16,042 nt of DNA from Yoonia sp. (GCA_028822885.1 JAPKCP010000031.1:1-16042); one strand, 5' to 3'; positions 7,864-15,802 are shown, counted from the stretch's first letter. Numbers and translations: made by a program. The notes: generated from the sequence alone by a model not told the origin.

Positions 7864-7867
7864 ATCG

Positions 7868-10633
7868 TTATTCTGCAGCGATTGTTTCATCCACTTTCTC
7901 GACTTTCACAGCTGAGAATTTGAATTCTGGGATTTTGCCAAACGGGTCAACTGCCGGGTTTGTTAGAATATTCGCCGCCGCCTCAACGAACGCAAACGGC
8001 AGGAACACCATGTCAGGGGCCACAGCACGGTCGGCCCGCGCCATAATCTGAATTGACCCACGCTTTGTCGACAAGCGCAGCAGCCCACCCGGTTCAACGC
8101 CCAAATGGCGCAGCGTGGATGGGTGCAGGGAACAGTTTGCCTCAGGCTCAACCGCATCAAGAACCTTTGAGCGCCGTGTCATAGATCCCGTGTGCCAATG
8201 CTCAAGCTGACGCCCAGTGATCATGATCATCGGGTAATCTTCATCGGGCGTGTCATCAGGAGCAATCACATTGGCAGGCGTGAAGCGCGCACGTCCATCT
8301 TTGCGTGGGAAACCATCTGCAAACACAATCGGCTGACCCGGATCAGTTGGCGACAACGACGGATAGGTCACGACATTCTGTTCCTCAAGTCGATCCCATG
8401 TGATGTTGTTCAGCGACTTCATGACCTGCGTCATCTCAGTGAAAATCTCGCTGGGGTGCGTGTAAGTCCAGCCAAGCCCAAGCCGCTTGGCAAGCTCAAC
8501 CTCGATCCACCAATCCTCTTTTGCATCACCCGGCGGTGGCACAGCACGGCGGCCCATTTGTACTTGACGGTTTGTATTCGTGACTGTCCCAGTCTTTTCC
8601 GCAAAGGCAGAGGCTGGTAGGATAACGTCAGCAAAGTTGGCTGTTTCAGTGATGAAAATATCTTGGACAACCAAATGCTTAAGCTTCGCAAGCGCGTCAC
8701 GCGCATGTTCAACATCCGGGTCAGACATCGCTGGATTTTCACCAAGGATATACATACTTTCAATGTCGCCAGCGTGTACGGCATCAAGGATTTCGGTGAC
8801 TGTCAGGCCCTTGTTCGGGTCAATTGATCCCTCTTTCCAAACGTCTTGGAACGCAGATCGCACACCATCATCACCAACCGGCTGATAATCTGGCAGGAAC
8901 ATCGGCACGAGGCCCGCATCGGACGCGCCTTGCACGTTGTTCTGTCCACGCAGTGGGTGAAGCCCAGCGCCCGGACGACCAACTTGACCTGTCATCAGCG
9001 CAAGCGAGATCAAGCAGCGTGCGTTATCGGTCCCGTGTATGTGTTGCGACACGCCCATGCCCCAGAAAATCATGCCTGCTTTGGCGCCCGCAAAAGTTCG
9101 GGCAACGGCACGCAGTTCTTCCGCAGGGATACCACAGATGCCTTCCATATTCTCAGGACTAAAGTCCTTAAGGTGGGCTTTTTCAGCCTCCCAGTTTTCG
9201 GTGTAAGCTTCGATATACTGTTGATCATAAAGCTTTTCTTCAACGATCACATGCATAATCGCGTTCAGCATCGACACATCAGCGCCGGGGCGGAATTGCA
9301 GCATATGCGTTGAGAACCGTTTTAGCGCTTGGCCGCGTGGGTCCATCACGATCAGCTTGCCACCGCGTTTGGTGAATTGCTTGAAATAGGTGGCTGCAAC
9401 TGGGTGGTTTTCAATCGGGTTTGCACCGATCACGATAGCCACATCAGCGTTTTCGATCTCGTTAAAGGTCGCGGTCACAGCACCAGAGCCGACGTTTTCC
9501 ATCAGCGCGGCAACGGATGACGCATGACAAAGACGCGTGCAATGATCGACGTTGTTGTGCCCAAAGCCTTGGCGGATCATCTTTTGGAACAGATACGCCT
9601 CTTCGTTGGTACATTTCGCAGAGCCAAAGCCAGCGACTTTTGTGCCACCGAGGTCTTTCATACCGTTCGCTGCGAAATCGAGCGCTTCGTCCCATGATGC
9701 TTCGCGGAAGAATTCGCCCCAGTTAGCCGGATCGACGTTCAAACCCTTTGCAGGCGCATCATCACGACGGATCAATGGCTTTGTCAGGCGGTGGTCGTGG
9801 TGAATGTAATCGAAACCAAAGCGGCCTTTGACGCACAAACGCCCTTCATTTGCCGGACCATTAATACCTTCGACGAATTTGACCTTGTCGTCTTTGACCT
9901 TGAGGGACACCTGACAGCCAACGCCGCAGAATGGGCAGACGCTTTTCACTTCACGATCAAAGTCAGCTGTGTCGCCCACTTGGTTTTTGTCCGTGACTGT
10001 AGCGGGCAATAAGGCGCCCGTTGGACAGGCCTGCACACATTCACCGCATGCCACACAGGACGATGCGCCCATTGGGTCATCCATGTCGAAAACCGGATAA
10101 GCGTTGGTGCCGCGACCAGCCATACCAATGACGTCGTTCACTTGGACTTCGCGGCAAGCACGGACGCAGAGCCCGCACTGGATGCAGGCATCAAGGTTCA
10201 CAGACATCGCAACGTGACTGTCATCAAGCAGCGGGATGTGTTCTTTTTTCTGCGCAGGAAAGCGGCTCGACGAAACGTCTTGCTGCGCGGCCATATCCCA
10301 AAGGTGCGAAGATTTATCGTGCGCAACCTCTTGCTTTGGCTGATCAGTGACAAGCATTTCCATCACCATGCGACGCGCCTGCACTTCGCGCGGCTGGTCA
10401 GTTGTTACGACCATACCATCGGACGGTTCACGAATACACGATGCGGCCAAAGTGCGTTCACCATCAATCGCGACCATACACGCCCGGCAGTTTCCGTCGG
10501 ACCGATAGCCCTTCTGCGGCTTGTGGCAGAGGTGGGGAATGACAAGGCCACGGCCATTGGCAACTTCCCAAATCGTTTCACCGGGCATTGCGGTGACTGC
10601 CTTACCGTCGAGGGTAAATGTGATCGCGGACAT
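7868..10633 (-). CDS. fdhA: Molybdenum formate dehydrogenase alpha subunit (FdsA/FdhA type, cytoplasmic)
   Basis: Oxidises formate to CO2 at a bis-MGD molybdenum site; 921 residues with no signal peptide. Domains in order: an N-terminal [2Fe-2S] domain with C36, C49, C52, C66; a linker; two [4Fe-4S] ferredoxin clusters (C150/153/156/160 and C193/196/199/203); the catalytic-domain cluster C233/C236/C240/C267 followed by K269; then the molybdopterin domains. Active-site Cys369-His370 lies in CTRLCHAS, encoded by TGT, so it is a cysteine enzyme, not a selenoenzyme. The C-terminal MGD-binding domain starts near ITGRQLEHWHTGSMTRRS. Residues 67-149 contain no cysteine, so the His-Cys3 cluster found in NADH dehydrogenase G-like FdsA is absent. 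AAGGAG precedes the ATG by 8 bases. No FdsB, FdsG, FdsC or FdsD gene lies nearby, so the electron acceptor is unknown. Confidence 0.94.
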   Translation of the reverse strand: MSAITFTLDGKAVTAMPGETIWEVANGRGLVIPHLCHKPQKGYRSDGNCRACMVAIDGERTLAASCIREPSDGMVVTTDQPREVQARRMVMEMLVTDQPKQEVAHDKSSHLWDMAAQQDVSSSRFPAQKKEHIPLLDDSHVAMSVNLDACIQCGLCVRACREVQVNDVIGMAGRGTNAYPVFDMDDPMGASSCVACGECVQACPTGALLPATVTDKNQVGDTADFDREVKSVCPFCGVGCQVSLKVKDDKVKFVEGINGPANEGRLCVKGRFGFDYIHHDHRLTKPLIRRDDAPAKGLNVDPANWGEFFREASWDEALDFAANGMKDLGGTKVAGFGSAKCTNEEAYLFQKMIRQGFGHNNVDHCTRLCHASSVAALMENVGSGAVTATFNEIENADVAIVIGANPIENHPVAATYFKQFTKRGGKLIVMDPRGQALKRFSTHMLQFRPGADVSMLNAIMHVIVEEKLYDQQYIEAYTENWEAEKAHLKDFSPENMEGICGIPAEELRAVARTFAGAKAGMIFWGMGVSQHIHGTDNARCLISLALMTGQVGRPGAGLHPLRGQNNVQGASDAGLVPMFLPDYQPVGDDGVRSAFQDVWKEGSIDPNKGLTVTEILDAVHAGDIESMYILGENPAMSDPDVEHARDALAKLKHLVVQDIFITETANFADVILPASAFAEKTGTVTNTNRQVQMGRRAVPPPGDAKEDWWIEVELAKRLGLGWTYTHPSEIFTEMTQVMKSLNNITWDRLEEQNVVTYPSLSPTDPGQPIVFADGFPRKDGRARFTPANVIAPDDTPDEDYPMIMITGRQLEHWHTGSMTRRSKVLDAVEPEANCSLHPSTLRHLGVEPGGLLRLSTKRGSIQIMARADRAVAPDMVFLPFAFVEAAANILTNPAVDPFGKIPEFKFSAVKVEKVDETIAAE

Positions 10634-10829
10634 GGGCGTGCTCCTTGTTGTCAGAGCAACCTACACCATTTCCACGCACATTAAGACAGGCCATCCGCGA
10701 CCCCGATCCGCACATTTGCGCCATGTGCTGTTTCCGAAGCGAAATCTGTGGGCCTGAATCGACAAAATCAATGGCCCGCAATTTTTAGGTTACCAAGACC
10801 TTTCGAACAAAAAAGCCTTGGCGCTTAGA
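10634..10829 (-). promoter_or_regulatory. Upstream region of fdhA / downstream of yggT
   Basis: This 196-base spacer carries no gene. It contains an inverted repeat, GGGCC (10750-10754) and GGCCC (10773-10777), about 120 bases before the fdhA start, of unknown role. On the minus strand just after the yggT stop, AAGC-N6-GCTT followed by more T is at most a weak terminator. An fdhA promoter probably lies here but I cannot place it. Confidence 0.3.
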
Positions 10830-11117
10830 CTAGAAAAACGCTGAAGCGTTATTGATCAAAACAATGCGCAGCACTTCAAGCGCAAGAAGGGCCGCGATTG
10901 GCGAGAGATCAATTCCACCAAGGTTCGGCATGACACGACGGATCGGCGCGTAAAGCGGCTCTAGTATCCGTTGTAGCATGTTCCAAATCTGGCCAACGAC
11001 GGGCTGTCGCACATTCAGAACATCAAAACTGATCAACCAGCTCATGATGAAATGCGCAAAGATAAAGAACCGGGCGACGCCGATCAGCATCAAGAGAATT
11101 TCGAAAATGGACTGCAT
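10830..11117 (-). CDS. YggT-family membrane protein
   Basis: 95 residues. The N-terminal half (about 6-30) is a hydrophobic membrane segment and a second spans about 71-90. Between them lies the family hallmark ILEPLYAPIRRVMPNLGG, continuing into IDLSPI (51-74), at the membrane surface. YggT proteins are inner-membrane proteins of poorly defined function, variously linked to osmotic or potassium stress and to cell division or chloroplast organisation. This is a single-repeat form, half the length of the two-repeat E. coli YggT. AAGGG lies about 7 bases before the ATG. It is divergent from the thioesterase gene and 196 bases upstream of fdhA, so co-transcription is possible but not required. 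Confidence 0.9.
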   Translation of the reverse strand: MQSIFEILLMLIGVARFFIFAHFIMSWLISFDVLNVRQPVVGQIWNMLQRILEPLYAPIRRVMPNLGGIDLSPIAALLALEVLRIVLINNASAFF

Positions 11118-11254
11118 GGTATGACCCTTGTTATGTGCCTTGCTGAGTTAAGTTCTAAGAACCGCCACCGCAAGCCCCCCACTTGCCGTAGCGTTTGAGT
11201 TGACGTTCACGTAAACCAAGCAGAATGAGTGCGTAACAGATTAAGGACTACCCA
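11118..11254. promoter_or_regulatory. Divergent intergenic region yggT / thioesterase
   Basis: This 137-base region must hold promoters for both directions. A perfect odd palindrome GTTCTAAGAAC lies at 11152-11162. A plus-strand TTGACG at about 11200 is a plausible -35, but the matching -10 is poor. The thioesterase ribosome site AAGGA is at the right end. Confidence 0.35.
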
Positions 11255-11800
11255 ATGTTTCCTTTCGTTCGCCTTGCCAAAGATATGTTTCTGTCCCGCA
11301 ACATGTCAGATCTTCCTGTTCTTGGAATTCATGTGTCTCATCACCGGTGCTGGCCCCAAGATATTGATCTTTTTATGGAAATGAATAACGGTCGCATTTT
11401 ATCTATCCTTGATTTAGGGCGAACGGTGCTGGCCAAACGTGGTGGTCTTTTGACAGCGCTCAAGCAAAAGCGTTGGGGCATGACAATGGCAGGCGTCAGT
11501 GTCCGCTACCGCAAACGCATCCGACCCTTTGTGAAATTCAAAGTCGTTAGCCGCGCCGTTGGATGGGATGATAAGTTTTTCTATCTTGAGCAGTCGATTT
11601 GGATTGGTGAGGATTGCGCCTGCCAAGCCCTTTATCGGTCAGCGATCACGGACAAGAATGGCATCGTTCGTCCCCGTCAGCTGTTTGATCACATCGGTTT
11701 CGAAGGCGAGCGGCCTGTTTTACCAGATTGGGCGCAGAACTGGATCGACGCCGACCAAACTCGCCCTTGGCCACCTGAAATTACACCACATTCAGCCTAA
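11255..11800 (+). CDS. THEM6-like hotdog-fold acyl-CoA thioesterase family protein
   Basis: 181 residues with the layout of a single hotdog domain. The segment DIDLFMEMNNGR (36-47) leading into the long helix (ILSILDLGRTVLAKRG) corresponds to the active-site helix region of 4HBT/THEM6 proteins. The latter usually read closer to D-L-N-x-H-M-N-N-A-R, so here a glutamate replaces the histidine. Strands follow at about 79-87, 93-103, 107-116 and 120-132. The likely role is hydrolysis of an acyl-CoA or other acyl thioester in the cytoplasm, but substrate and activity are unproven. The ATG at 11255 has AAGGA about 7 bases upstream. It lies 65 bases before the UMF1 transporter gene on the same strand and is possibly co-transcribed. 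Confidence 0.8.
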   Translation: MFPFVRLAKDMFLSRNMSDLPVLGIHVSHHRCWPQDIDLFMEMNNGRILSILDLGRTVLAKRGGLLTALKQKRWGMTMAGVSVRYRKRIRPFVKFKVVSRAVGWDDKFFYLEQSIWIGEDCACQALYRSAITDKNGIVRPRQLFDHIGFEGERPVLPDWAQNWIDADQTRPWPPEITPHSA

Positions 11801-11865
11801 CCCAATACCACTCTTGCCTTTTCTCACCCCATCGTTGTCTTATCCACTCAATCGGGGGGACGATC

Positions 11866-13248
11866 ATGACAATTTCGGCAAAGAAACGCATTTGGGGCTG
11901 GATGAGCTTTGATTGGGCCGCGCAGCCTTATTACACGCTTGGCCTAACGTTTATTTTTGGACCCTACTTTGCCGTTGTAGCTGCAAGTTACTTCATGGGC
12001 CAAGGCTTAGACACCGAGGCCGCAGGCGCACAGGCCCAAAGCACTTGGGCACTTGGACAAACATGCGCGGGCCTTGTCATTGCATTCACAGCGCCATTCC
12101 TTGGTGCTTTCGCTGATAATACTGGACGTAAAATGCCGTGGATTATCGGCTTTTCAGCGCTCTATGTTGTCGGTGCATGGTCACTTTGGTGGCTTACCCC
12201 GGATAGCAGTAGCCTGATGTTGTTCCTGATCCTATTTTATGTTGGTTTCATTGCCGCCGAATCCGCTTTGAACTTTGTGAACGCCTACCTGCCATCGCTT
12301 GGCAACGCAGAAGAGGTTGGGCGCATTTCAGGGTCAGGCGCATCTTTTGGCTATTGGGGCGGTCTTATCGCTTTGATTATCATGCTTTTGCTTTTCGCAG
12401 AGGACGCCACAACCGGCAAAACACTGATTGGTTTGGACCCCCTCTTTGGGCTAGACGCATCTGCCCGTGAAGGCACGCGCGCCGTTGGTCCGTTCATGGC
12501 GGTCTGGTTCCTAATATTCATGATCCCATTCTTTTTTTGGGTACGCGACGACCCTACAGACGCTGGCGATACCCCGAAGATGTCCAAGGTTTGGAGCGAT
12601 CTAAAGCAAACACTCCGCAATGTTGCCAAACGCAAAAGCACCGCATCGTTCCTGATCGGGTCAATGTTCTACCGCGACGCCTTGAACGCACTCTACGCTT
12701 TTGGCGGAGTTTACGCCGTTTTGGTGCTGGGATGGAGCACGCTGTGGCTTGGTTATTTCGGAATTATTAGCGTTATTACCGCCGCCGTATTTACCTATGT
12801 TGGCGGCAGATTTGACACCAAAGTCGGCCCAAAGCCTGTCATCATTTTTTGCATAATCTTGCTCACCATCGTCAGCACAATCATCGTTGGTATGTCCCGG
12901 ACCCACGTGTTCGGTATCCAACTGGCTGCGGATTCGATGGTCCCAGACATCATTTTCTTTGTCTGCGGTTCGGTGATTGGTGGCGCTGGTGGGGCGATTT
13001 ACGCAGCCTCTCGGTCAATGATGGTCCGGCACACGAACCCGGAGCGCCCAACAGAAGCCTTTGGTCTATTTGCTCTTTCGGGCAAAGCCACCGCCTTTAT
13101 CGCACCCTTAATGATCGGTATATTCACAACTATTACAGGCAATGTTCAACTTGGGTTCTTACCCGTCATCTTCCTCTTTCTTCTTGGTCTTGTGATGCTA
13201 TTGTGGGTCAACAAAGACGGAGATCGCGCAGCATGGTCCGCTTCCTAG
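11866..13248 (+). CDS. UMF1/Atg22-family MFS transporter
   Basis: 460 residues and about twelve membrane segments, an inner-membrane permease. The N-terminus GWMSFDWAAQPYYTL (11-25) matches the characteristic opening of the UMF1 family (G-W-x-x-x-D-W-A-x-x-x-x). The loop GAFADNTGRKMPW (80-92) is the MFS motif A between helices 2 and 3. A charged cytoplasmic loop around residues 225-260 separates the two six-helix halves. Fungal Atg22 exports amino acids from the vacuole; bacterial substrates are mostly unknown. A purine-rich GGGGGGA precedes the ATG by about 4 bases. Its 3' end overlaps the endopeptidase gene by 16 bases, so the two are translated from one message. Family firm, substrate unknown. 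Confidence 0.88.
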   Translation: MTISAKKRIWGWMSFDWAAQPYYTLGLTFIFGPYFAVVAASYFMGQGLDTEAAGAQAQSTWALGQTCAGLVIAFTAPFLGAFADNTGRKMPWIIGFSALYVVGAWSLWWLTPDSSSLMLFLILFYVGFIAAESALNFVNAYLPSLGNAEEVGRISGSGASFGYWGGLIALIIMLLLFAEDATTGKTLIGLDPLFGLDASAREGTRAVGPFMAVWFLIFMIPFFFWVRDDPTDAGDTPKMSKVWSDLKQTLRNVAKRKSTASFLIGSMFYRDALNALYAFGGVYAVLVLGWSTLWLGYFGIISVITAAVFTYVGGRFDTKVGPKPVIIFCIILLTIVSTIIVGMSRTHVFGIQLAADSMVPDIIFFVCGSVIGGAGGAIYAASRSMMVRHTNPERPTEAFGLFALSGKATAFIAPLMIGIFTTITGNVQLGFLPVIFLFLLGLVMLLWVNKDGDRAAWSAS

Positions 13249-14153
13249 GCATCGTAACACTTTTGACCGTATTGGCCGCTTGCCAATCGGAAGATACCCC
13301 ATCGGTTAGCCAAGCCGCGATTTCGACCCAAAACGTGGGTGATAATCGGGTGGCAAAAGACTTGTTTGGATATGTCCGTGCTGGGTCCAATCAAATGCCG
13401 GAAGCCTTTGGTGGGTATGCCAAAGGCTGCCAAGCGGGTGCAGTTCAGCTTCCCGAAAGTGGTCCAACATGGCAAGCTATGCGCCTAAGCCGGAACCGGA
13501 ATTGGGGGCAGCCTGAACTTGTCGATTATGTGCAAGACCTAAGCCGTTTTGCGGCTACCCTACCGGGTTGGGAAGGCCTGTACCTTGGCGATATGAGCCA
13601 ACCGCGCGGTGGCCCTATGCTTACCGGTCACGCGAGCCACCAAAGTGGTCTGGATGCAGATATTTGGATGTTACCACCTGATCGGCTGAACCTAGATCGC
13701 CAAGAACGCGAAAACCTATCTTCTATCTCAATGCGGAGATCACGCGGCGCCTACACCAACAGTCGCTGGACAGCGCAGCATGAAGCTGTTTTGCGCGCTG
13801 CCGCATCTGATCCCCGCGTTGCCCGGATTTTTGTGTTTCCGGGTGCAAAGGTCGCGATGTGTAATTCAGCCACTGGTGATCGCAGTTGGCTTAATAAAAT
13901 CCGGCCATGGTACGGGCACCACTACCATTTCCACGTGCGCCTCAAATGCCCAGCAGGCGACAATGCCTGCCAAGATCAAGCGCCACCGCCAGCTGGCGAC
14001 GGGTGCGCAGATGCTGCACGTTGGGTAAGCGATATATTGAACCCACCACCTCCACAGCCCCGCGATCCAAATGCGACGCCAACACCACGGCGTGGTCCAA
14101 TCACAATGGCAAGCCTTCCAGGCCAATGCCTAGGCGTTTTGAACGCGGAATAA
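13233..14153 (+). CDS. mepA: Penicillin-insensitive murein endopeptidase (MepA, M74), lipoprotein
   Basis: 306 residues. Zinc metallopeptidase that cleaves D-Ala-meso-DAP cross-links in peptidoglycan. Signature GHASHQSGLDADIW (132-145) supplies zinc ligands His136 and Asp143, matching E. coli His113 and Asp120. GHHYHFHVRL (228-237) supplies His229, His232 and His234, matching E. coli 206, 209 and 211. The N-terminus is a lipoprotein signal with lipobox LAAC (Cys17). Gln at +2 favours outer-membrane anchoring under the E. coli rule. E. coli MepA is instead a soluble periplasmic protein. Cysteine pairs (66/210 and 239/246) may form disulfides. The frame is open 128 codons upstream into the transporter gene, but the ATG at 13233, with GGAGA about 9 bases before it, gives the signal peptide. 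A proline-rich patch lies near residues 270-285. Confidence 0.93.
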   Translation: MVRFLGIVTLLTVLAACQSEDTPSVSQAAISTQNVGDNRVAKDLFGYVRAGSNQMPEAFGGYAKGCQAGAVQLPESGPTWQAMRLSRNRNWGQPELVDYVQDLSRFAATLPGWEGLYLGDMSQPRGGPMLTGHASHQSGLDADIWMLPPDRLNLDRQERENLSSISMRRSRGAYTNSRWTAQHEAVLRAAASDPRVARIFVFPGAKVAMCNSATGDRSWLNKIRPWYGHHYHFHVRLKCPAGDNACQDQAPPPAGDGCADAARWVSDILNPPPPQPRDPNATPTPRRGPITMASLPGQCLGVLNAE

Positions 14154-15011
14154 ATGATCAAAATAGTATTTTCAGCTGCCATCCTTTTGATGGGCAGTCT
14201 TAGTTTTGCTGAGACCGCCCTTCTGGGTCGTTTCGTCATACACACAGATGGTGGTCACATCGGCGGGCTGTCCGCTGTGCATCTTAGTGCTGATGGAACG
14301 TCACTTATCGCAGTCAGTGATCGTGGCACACTTTTGTCTGGGACTATTTCGCGTGGAAGTGACGGTGAGATTGTTGGGATCGTTATGGGAGAACAGGCCT
14401 CATTTCAAAACCCTGACTTACCGAACAGTCGTACAAGCCGCGATTCAGAAGGTGTGGCAGTAGATTCTGACGGCACAATTTTCGTGTCCTTTGAGGGTGA
14501 GCACCGGATTGGGAAATTTGCGTCGATCAATGCACCTGAAGAAATGCTTCCTATCCCAAGGGAGTTCACAGCGCTACAAAGCAACAGTGGCCTAGAGGCT
14601 TTGGCGATTGATAGCGATGGTGCCCTGTACACGATTCCGGAACGGTCAGGGCGGTACGACCGACCATTCCCAGTGTATCGGTTCAAGAATGGTGCTTGGG
14701 ATCAGCCTTATGACATCCCACGCACCGGGGCCTATTTGATGGTTGGGGCAGACTTTGGCCCTGATGGAAAGCTGTATGTGCTTGAAAGGGACTTCACCGG
14801 GTTCGGGTTTTACACACGCGTCCGGCGTCTTGATCTGGGGGCTGCGAGCGCAGAAGTGATTTTGGAAACAGGAATTGGCGTGCACGGCAATATGGAAGGT
14901 ATTTCCGTATGGCGCAACGCTGACGGTCAGATGATCATGACACTTATTGCTGACAATAATTTCCGTAGCCTGCTGACGAATGAGATCGCAGAGTATCGCA
15001 TCGACGGTTGA
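14154..15011 (+). CDS. Secreted esterase-like-activity-of-phytase family protein
   Basis: 285 residues with a signal peptide (1-19, cleavage after SFA). The body has repeated beta-propeller-type pieces: LSADGTSLIAVSDRG, DSEGVAVDSDGTIFVSFEGEHRI, LEALAIDSDGALYTIPERSG and ADFGPDGKLYVLERDF. These match the esterase-like activity of phytase family (PF13449), where Asp/Glu at blade ends are conserved. It should act in the periplasm or outside; true phytase activity is rarely shown for the family. The ATG follows the mepA stop directly (TAA then ATG), so translation is probably coupled; the nearby CGGA is a weak ribosome site. No terminator separates it from mepA. Family likely, substrate unknown. 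Confidence 0.85.
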   Translation: MIKIVFSAAILLMGSLSFAETALLGRFVIHTDGGHIGGLSAVHLSADGTSLIAVSDRGTLLSGTISRGSDGEIVGIVMGEQASFQNPDLPNSRTSRDSEGVAVDSDGTIFVSFEGEHRIGKFASINAPEEMLPIPREFTALQSNSGLEALAIDSDGALYTIPERSGRYDRPFPVYRFKNGAWDQPYDIPRTGAYLMVGADFGPDGKLYVLERDFTGFGFYTRVRRLDLGAASAEVILETGIGVHGNMEGISVWRNADGQMIMTLIADNNFRSLLTNEIAEYRIDG

Positions 15012-15099
15012 CCTGTCCGCTGACTGGGCCTAGTTGGGCGCGTCCCTGAACGGTTTGGGGGCCAAGTGCCGCACCCTTGCCAAAACGGAAACCAATAAA
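15012..15099 (+). promoter_or_regulatory. Structured leader before the queuosine-precursor transporter gene
   Basis: This GC-rich 88-base spacer can fold near its end. CAAG (15063-15066) pairs with CTTG (15076-15079), and TTTGG (15054-15058) with CCAAA (15080-15084), around a GGGC bulge. The hairpin ends about 15 bases before the ATG. The gene family is often controlled by preQ1 riboswitches, but I do not see the preQ1-I consensus, in particular the A-rich tail ending in ACUA. The role is open. Confidence 0.3.
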
Positions 15100-15741
15100 A
15101 TGAAACGTATCTTACCCGGCGTTATCGCCATGGCCGCCATTGTGGTCGCCTCAAATATTCTCGTACAATTTCTTATCCTTGACGGCCTACTGACTTGGGG
15201 CGCATTCACCTATCCACTGGCGTTCTTAGTCACAGACGTGATGAACCGCTTGTATGGAGCTGCGACAGCAAGGAAGGTTGTGTTTGCGGGGCTTATAACT
15301 GGAATTATATGTTCCTTGATCGGAACGCAGATCATCTTTGACAGCGAATATGGACCATATGCAGCTGTCGCTTTGCGTGTCGCCATTGGGTCTGCGATTG
15401 CATTTGGGGTCGCCCAATTGTTGGACGTTGCAGTATTCAACAAGCTGCGTGACGGATCATGGTGGAAGGCCCCTCTGGGATCCACACTGGTAAGCTCGAC
15501 AGTGGATACGGCGATCTTCTTCACAATCGCTTTCTCGGCGCTTTTCAACGGATTGTCTCAGGCGGCGGCAAACGAAGTCGTCTGGGCACAAGACGCTGCC
15601 CCCTTTCTAACAACAGGGCCAGACGCACCGTTATGGGTGTCATTGGCTGTGGCTGATTGGGGTGTGAAGCTTGCGATTGCCCTATTCGCGCTTGTGCCAT
15701 TCCGTATAATCATTAACCGAATGGCGCCCACATCAGCATAA
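15100..15741 (+). CDS. yhhQ: Queuosine precursor transporter, YhhQ/VUT family
   Basis: 213 residues, about six membrane helices. Imports 7-deazaguanine precursors (preQ0/preQ1) used to make queuosine in tRNA. Family features: VASNILVQF near the N-terminus (16-24), FTYPLAFLVTDVMNRLYG (36-53), LDVAVFNKLR (108-117) and the STVDTAIFF stretch (133-141). The frame is open back to a TTG at 15034. The ATG at 15100-15102 is chosen because the protein then begins MKRILPG straight into the first helix and CGGAA lies about 10 bases upstream. It is 88 bases after the phytase-like gene on the same strand. Family assignment is strong by motif; the exact ligand is inferred. Confidence 0.9.
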   Translation: MKRILPGVIAMAAIVVASNILVQFLILDGLLTWGAFTYPLAFLVTDVMNRLYGAATARKVVFAGLITGIICSLIGTQIIFDSEYGPYAAVALRVAIGSAIAFGVAQLLDVAVFNKLRDGSWWKAPLGSTLVSSTVDTAIFFTIAFSALFNGLSQAAANEVVWAQDAAPFLTTGPDAPLWVSLAVADWGVKLAIALFALVPFRIIINRMAPTSA

Positions 15742-15747
15742 ACTTGG

Positions 15748-15779
15748 ACCGTTCAAAAAAATATCTTGATTTTGACGGT
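15748..15779. repeat. Inverted repeat after yhhQ
   Basis: ACCGTTCAAAA (15748-15758) and TTTTGACGGT (15770-15779) are complementary apart from one bulged T, with an 11-base loop. The right arm contains the TTGACG -35 candidate of the small downstream transcription unit. It could be an operator, or a weak hairpin after yhhQ. Confidence 0.4.
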
Positions 15780-15802
15780 AACTATGCCACCCTCTTTTTA
15801 TA
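15772..15802 (+). promoter_or_regulatory. Possible promoter of the small transcription unit
   Basis: TTGACG (15772-15777) is a near-perfect -35. The best -10 candidates are TTTTTA (15795-15800, 17-base spacing) or TTTATA (15797-15802, 19-base spacing). The -10 is therefore uncertain. Either would start RNA close to the long Shine-Dalgarno stretch, leaving a very short leader. Confidence 0.4.

Noticed and set aside
9850..10640. Possibility that the formate dehydrogenase is a selenoprotein or an assimilatory nitrate reductase
   Set aside because: The active-site codon is TGT (Cys), and the N-terminal [2Fe-2S] and ferredoxin domains with CTRLCH match formate dehydrogenase alpha subunits rather than NasA.
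10142..10684. 180-codon plus-strand frame opposite the fdhA 5' end
   Set aside because: Antisense to four cysteine-cluster motifs of a well-supported enzyme; no ribosome site.
12849..13232. Upstream 128-codon extension of mepA inside the transporter gene
   Set aside because: It overlaps the UMF1 coding region out of frame and would bury the lipoprotein signal peptide internally.
15034..15099. TTG start extending YhhQ by 22 residues
   Set aside because: The extension is hydrophilic and has no ribosome site; ATG 15100 leads directly into the first membrane helix.
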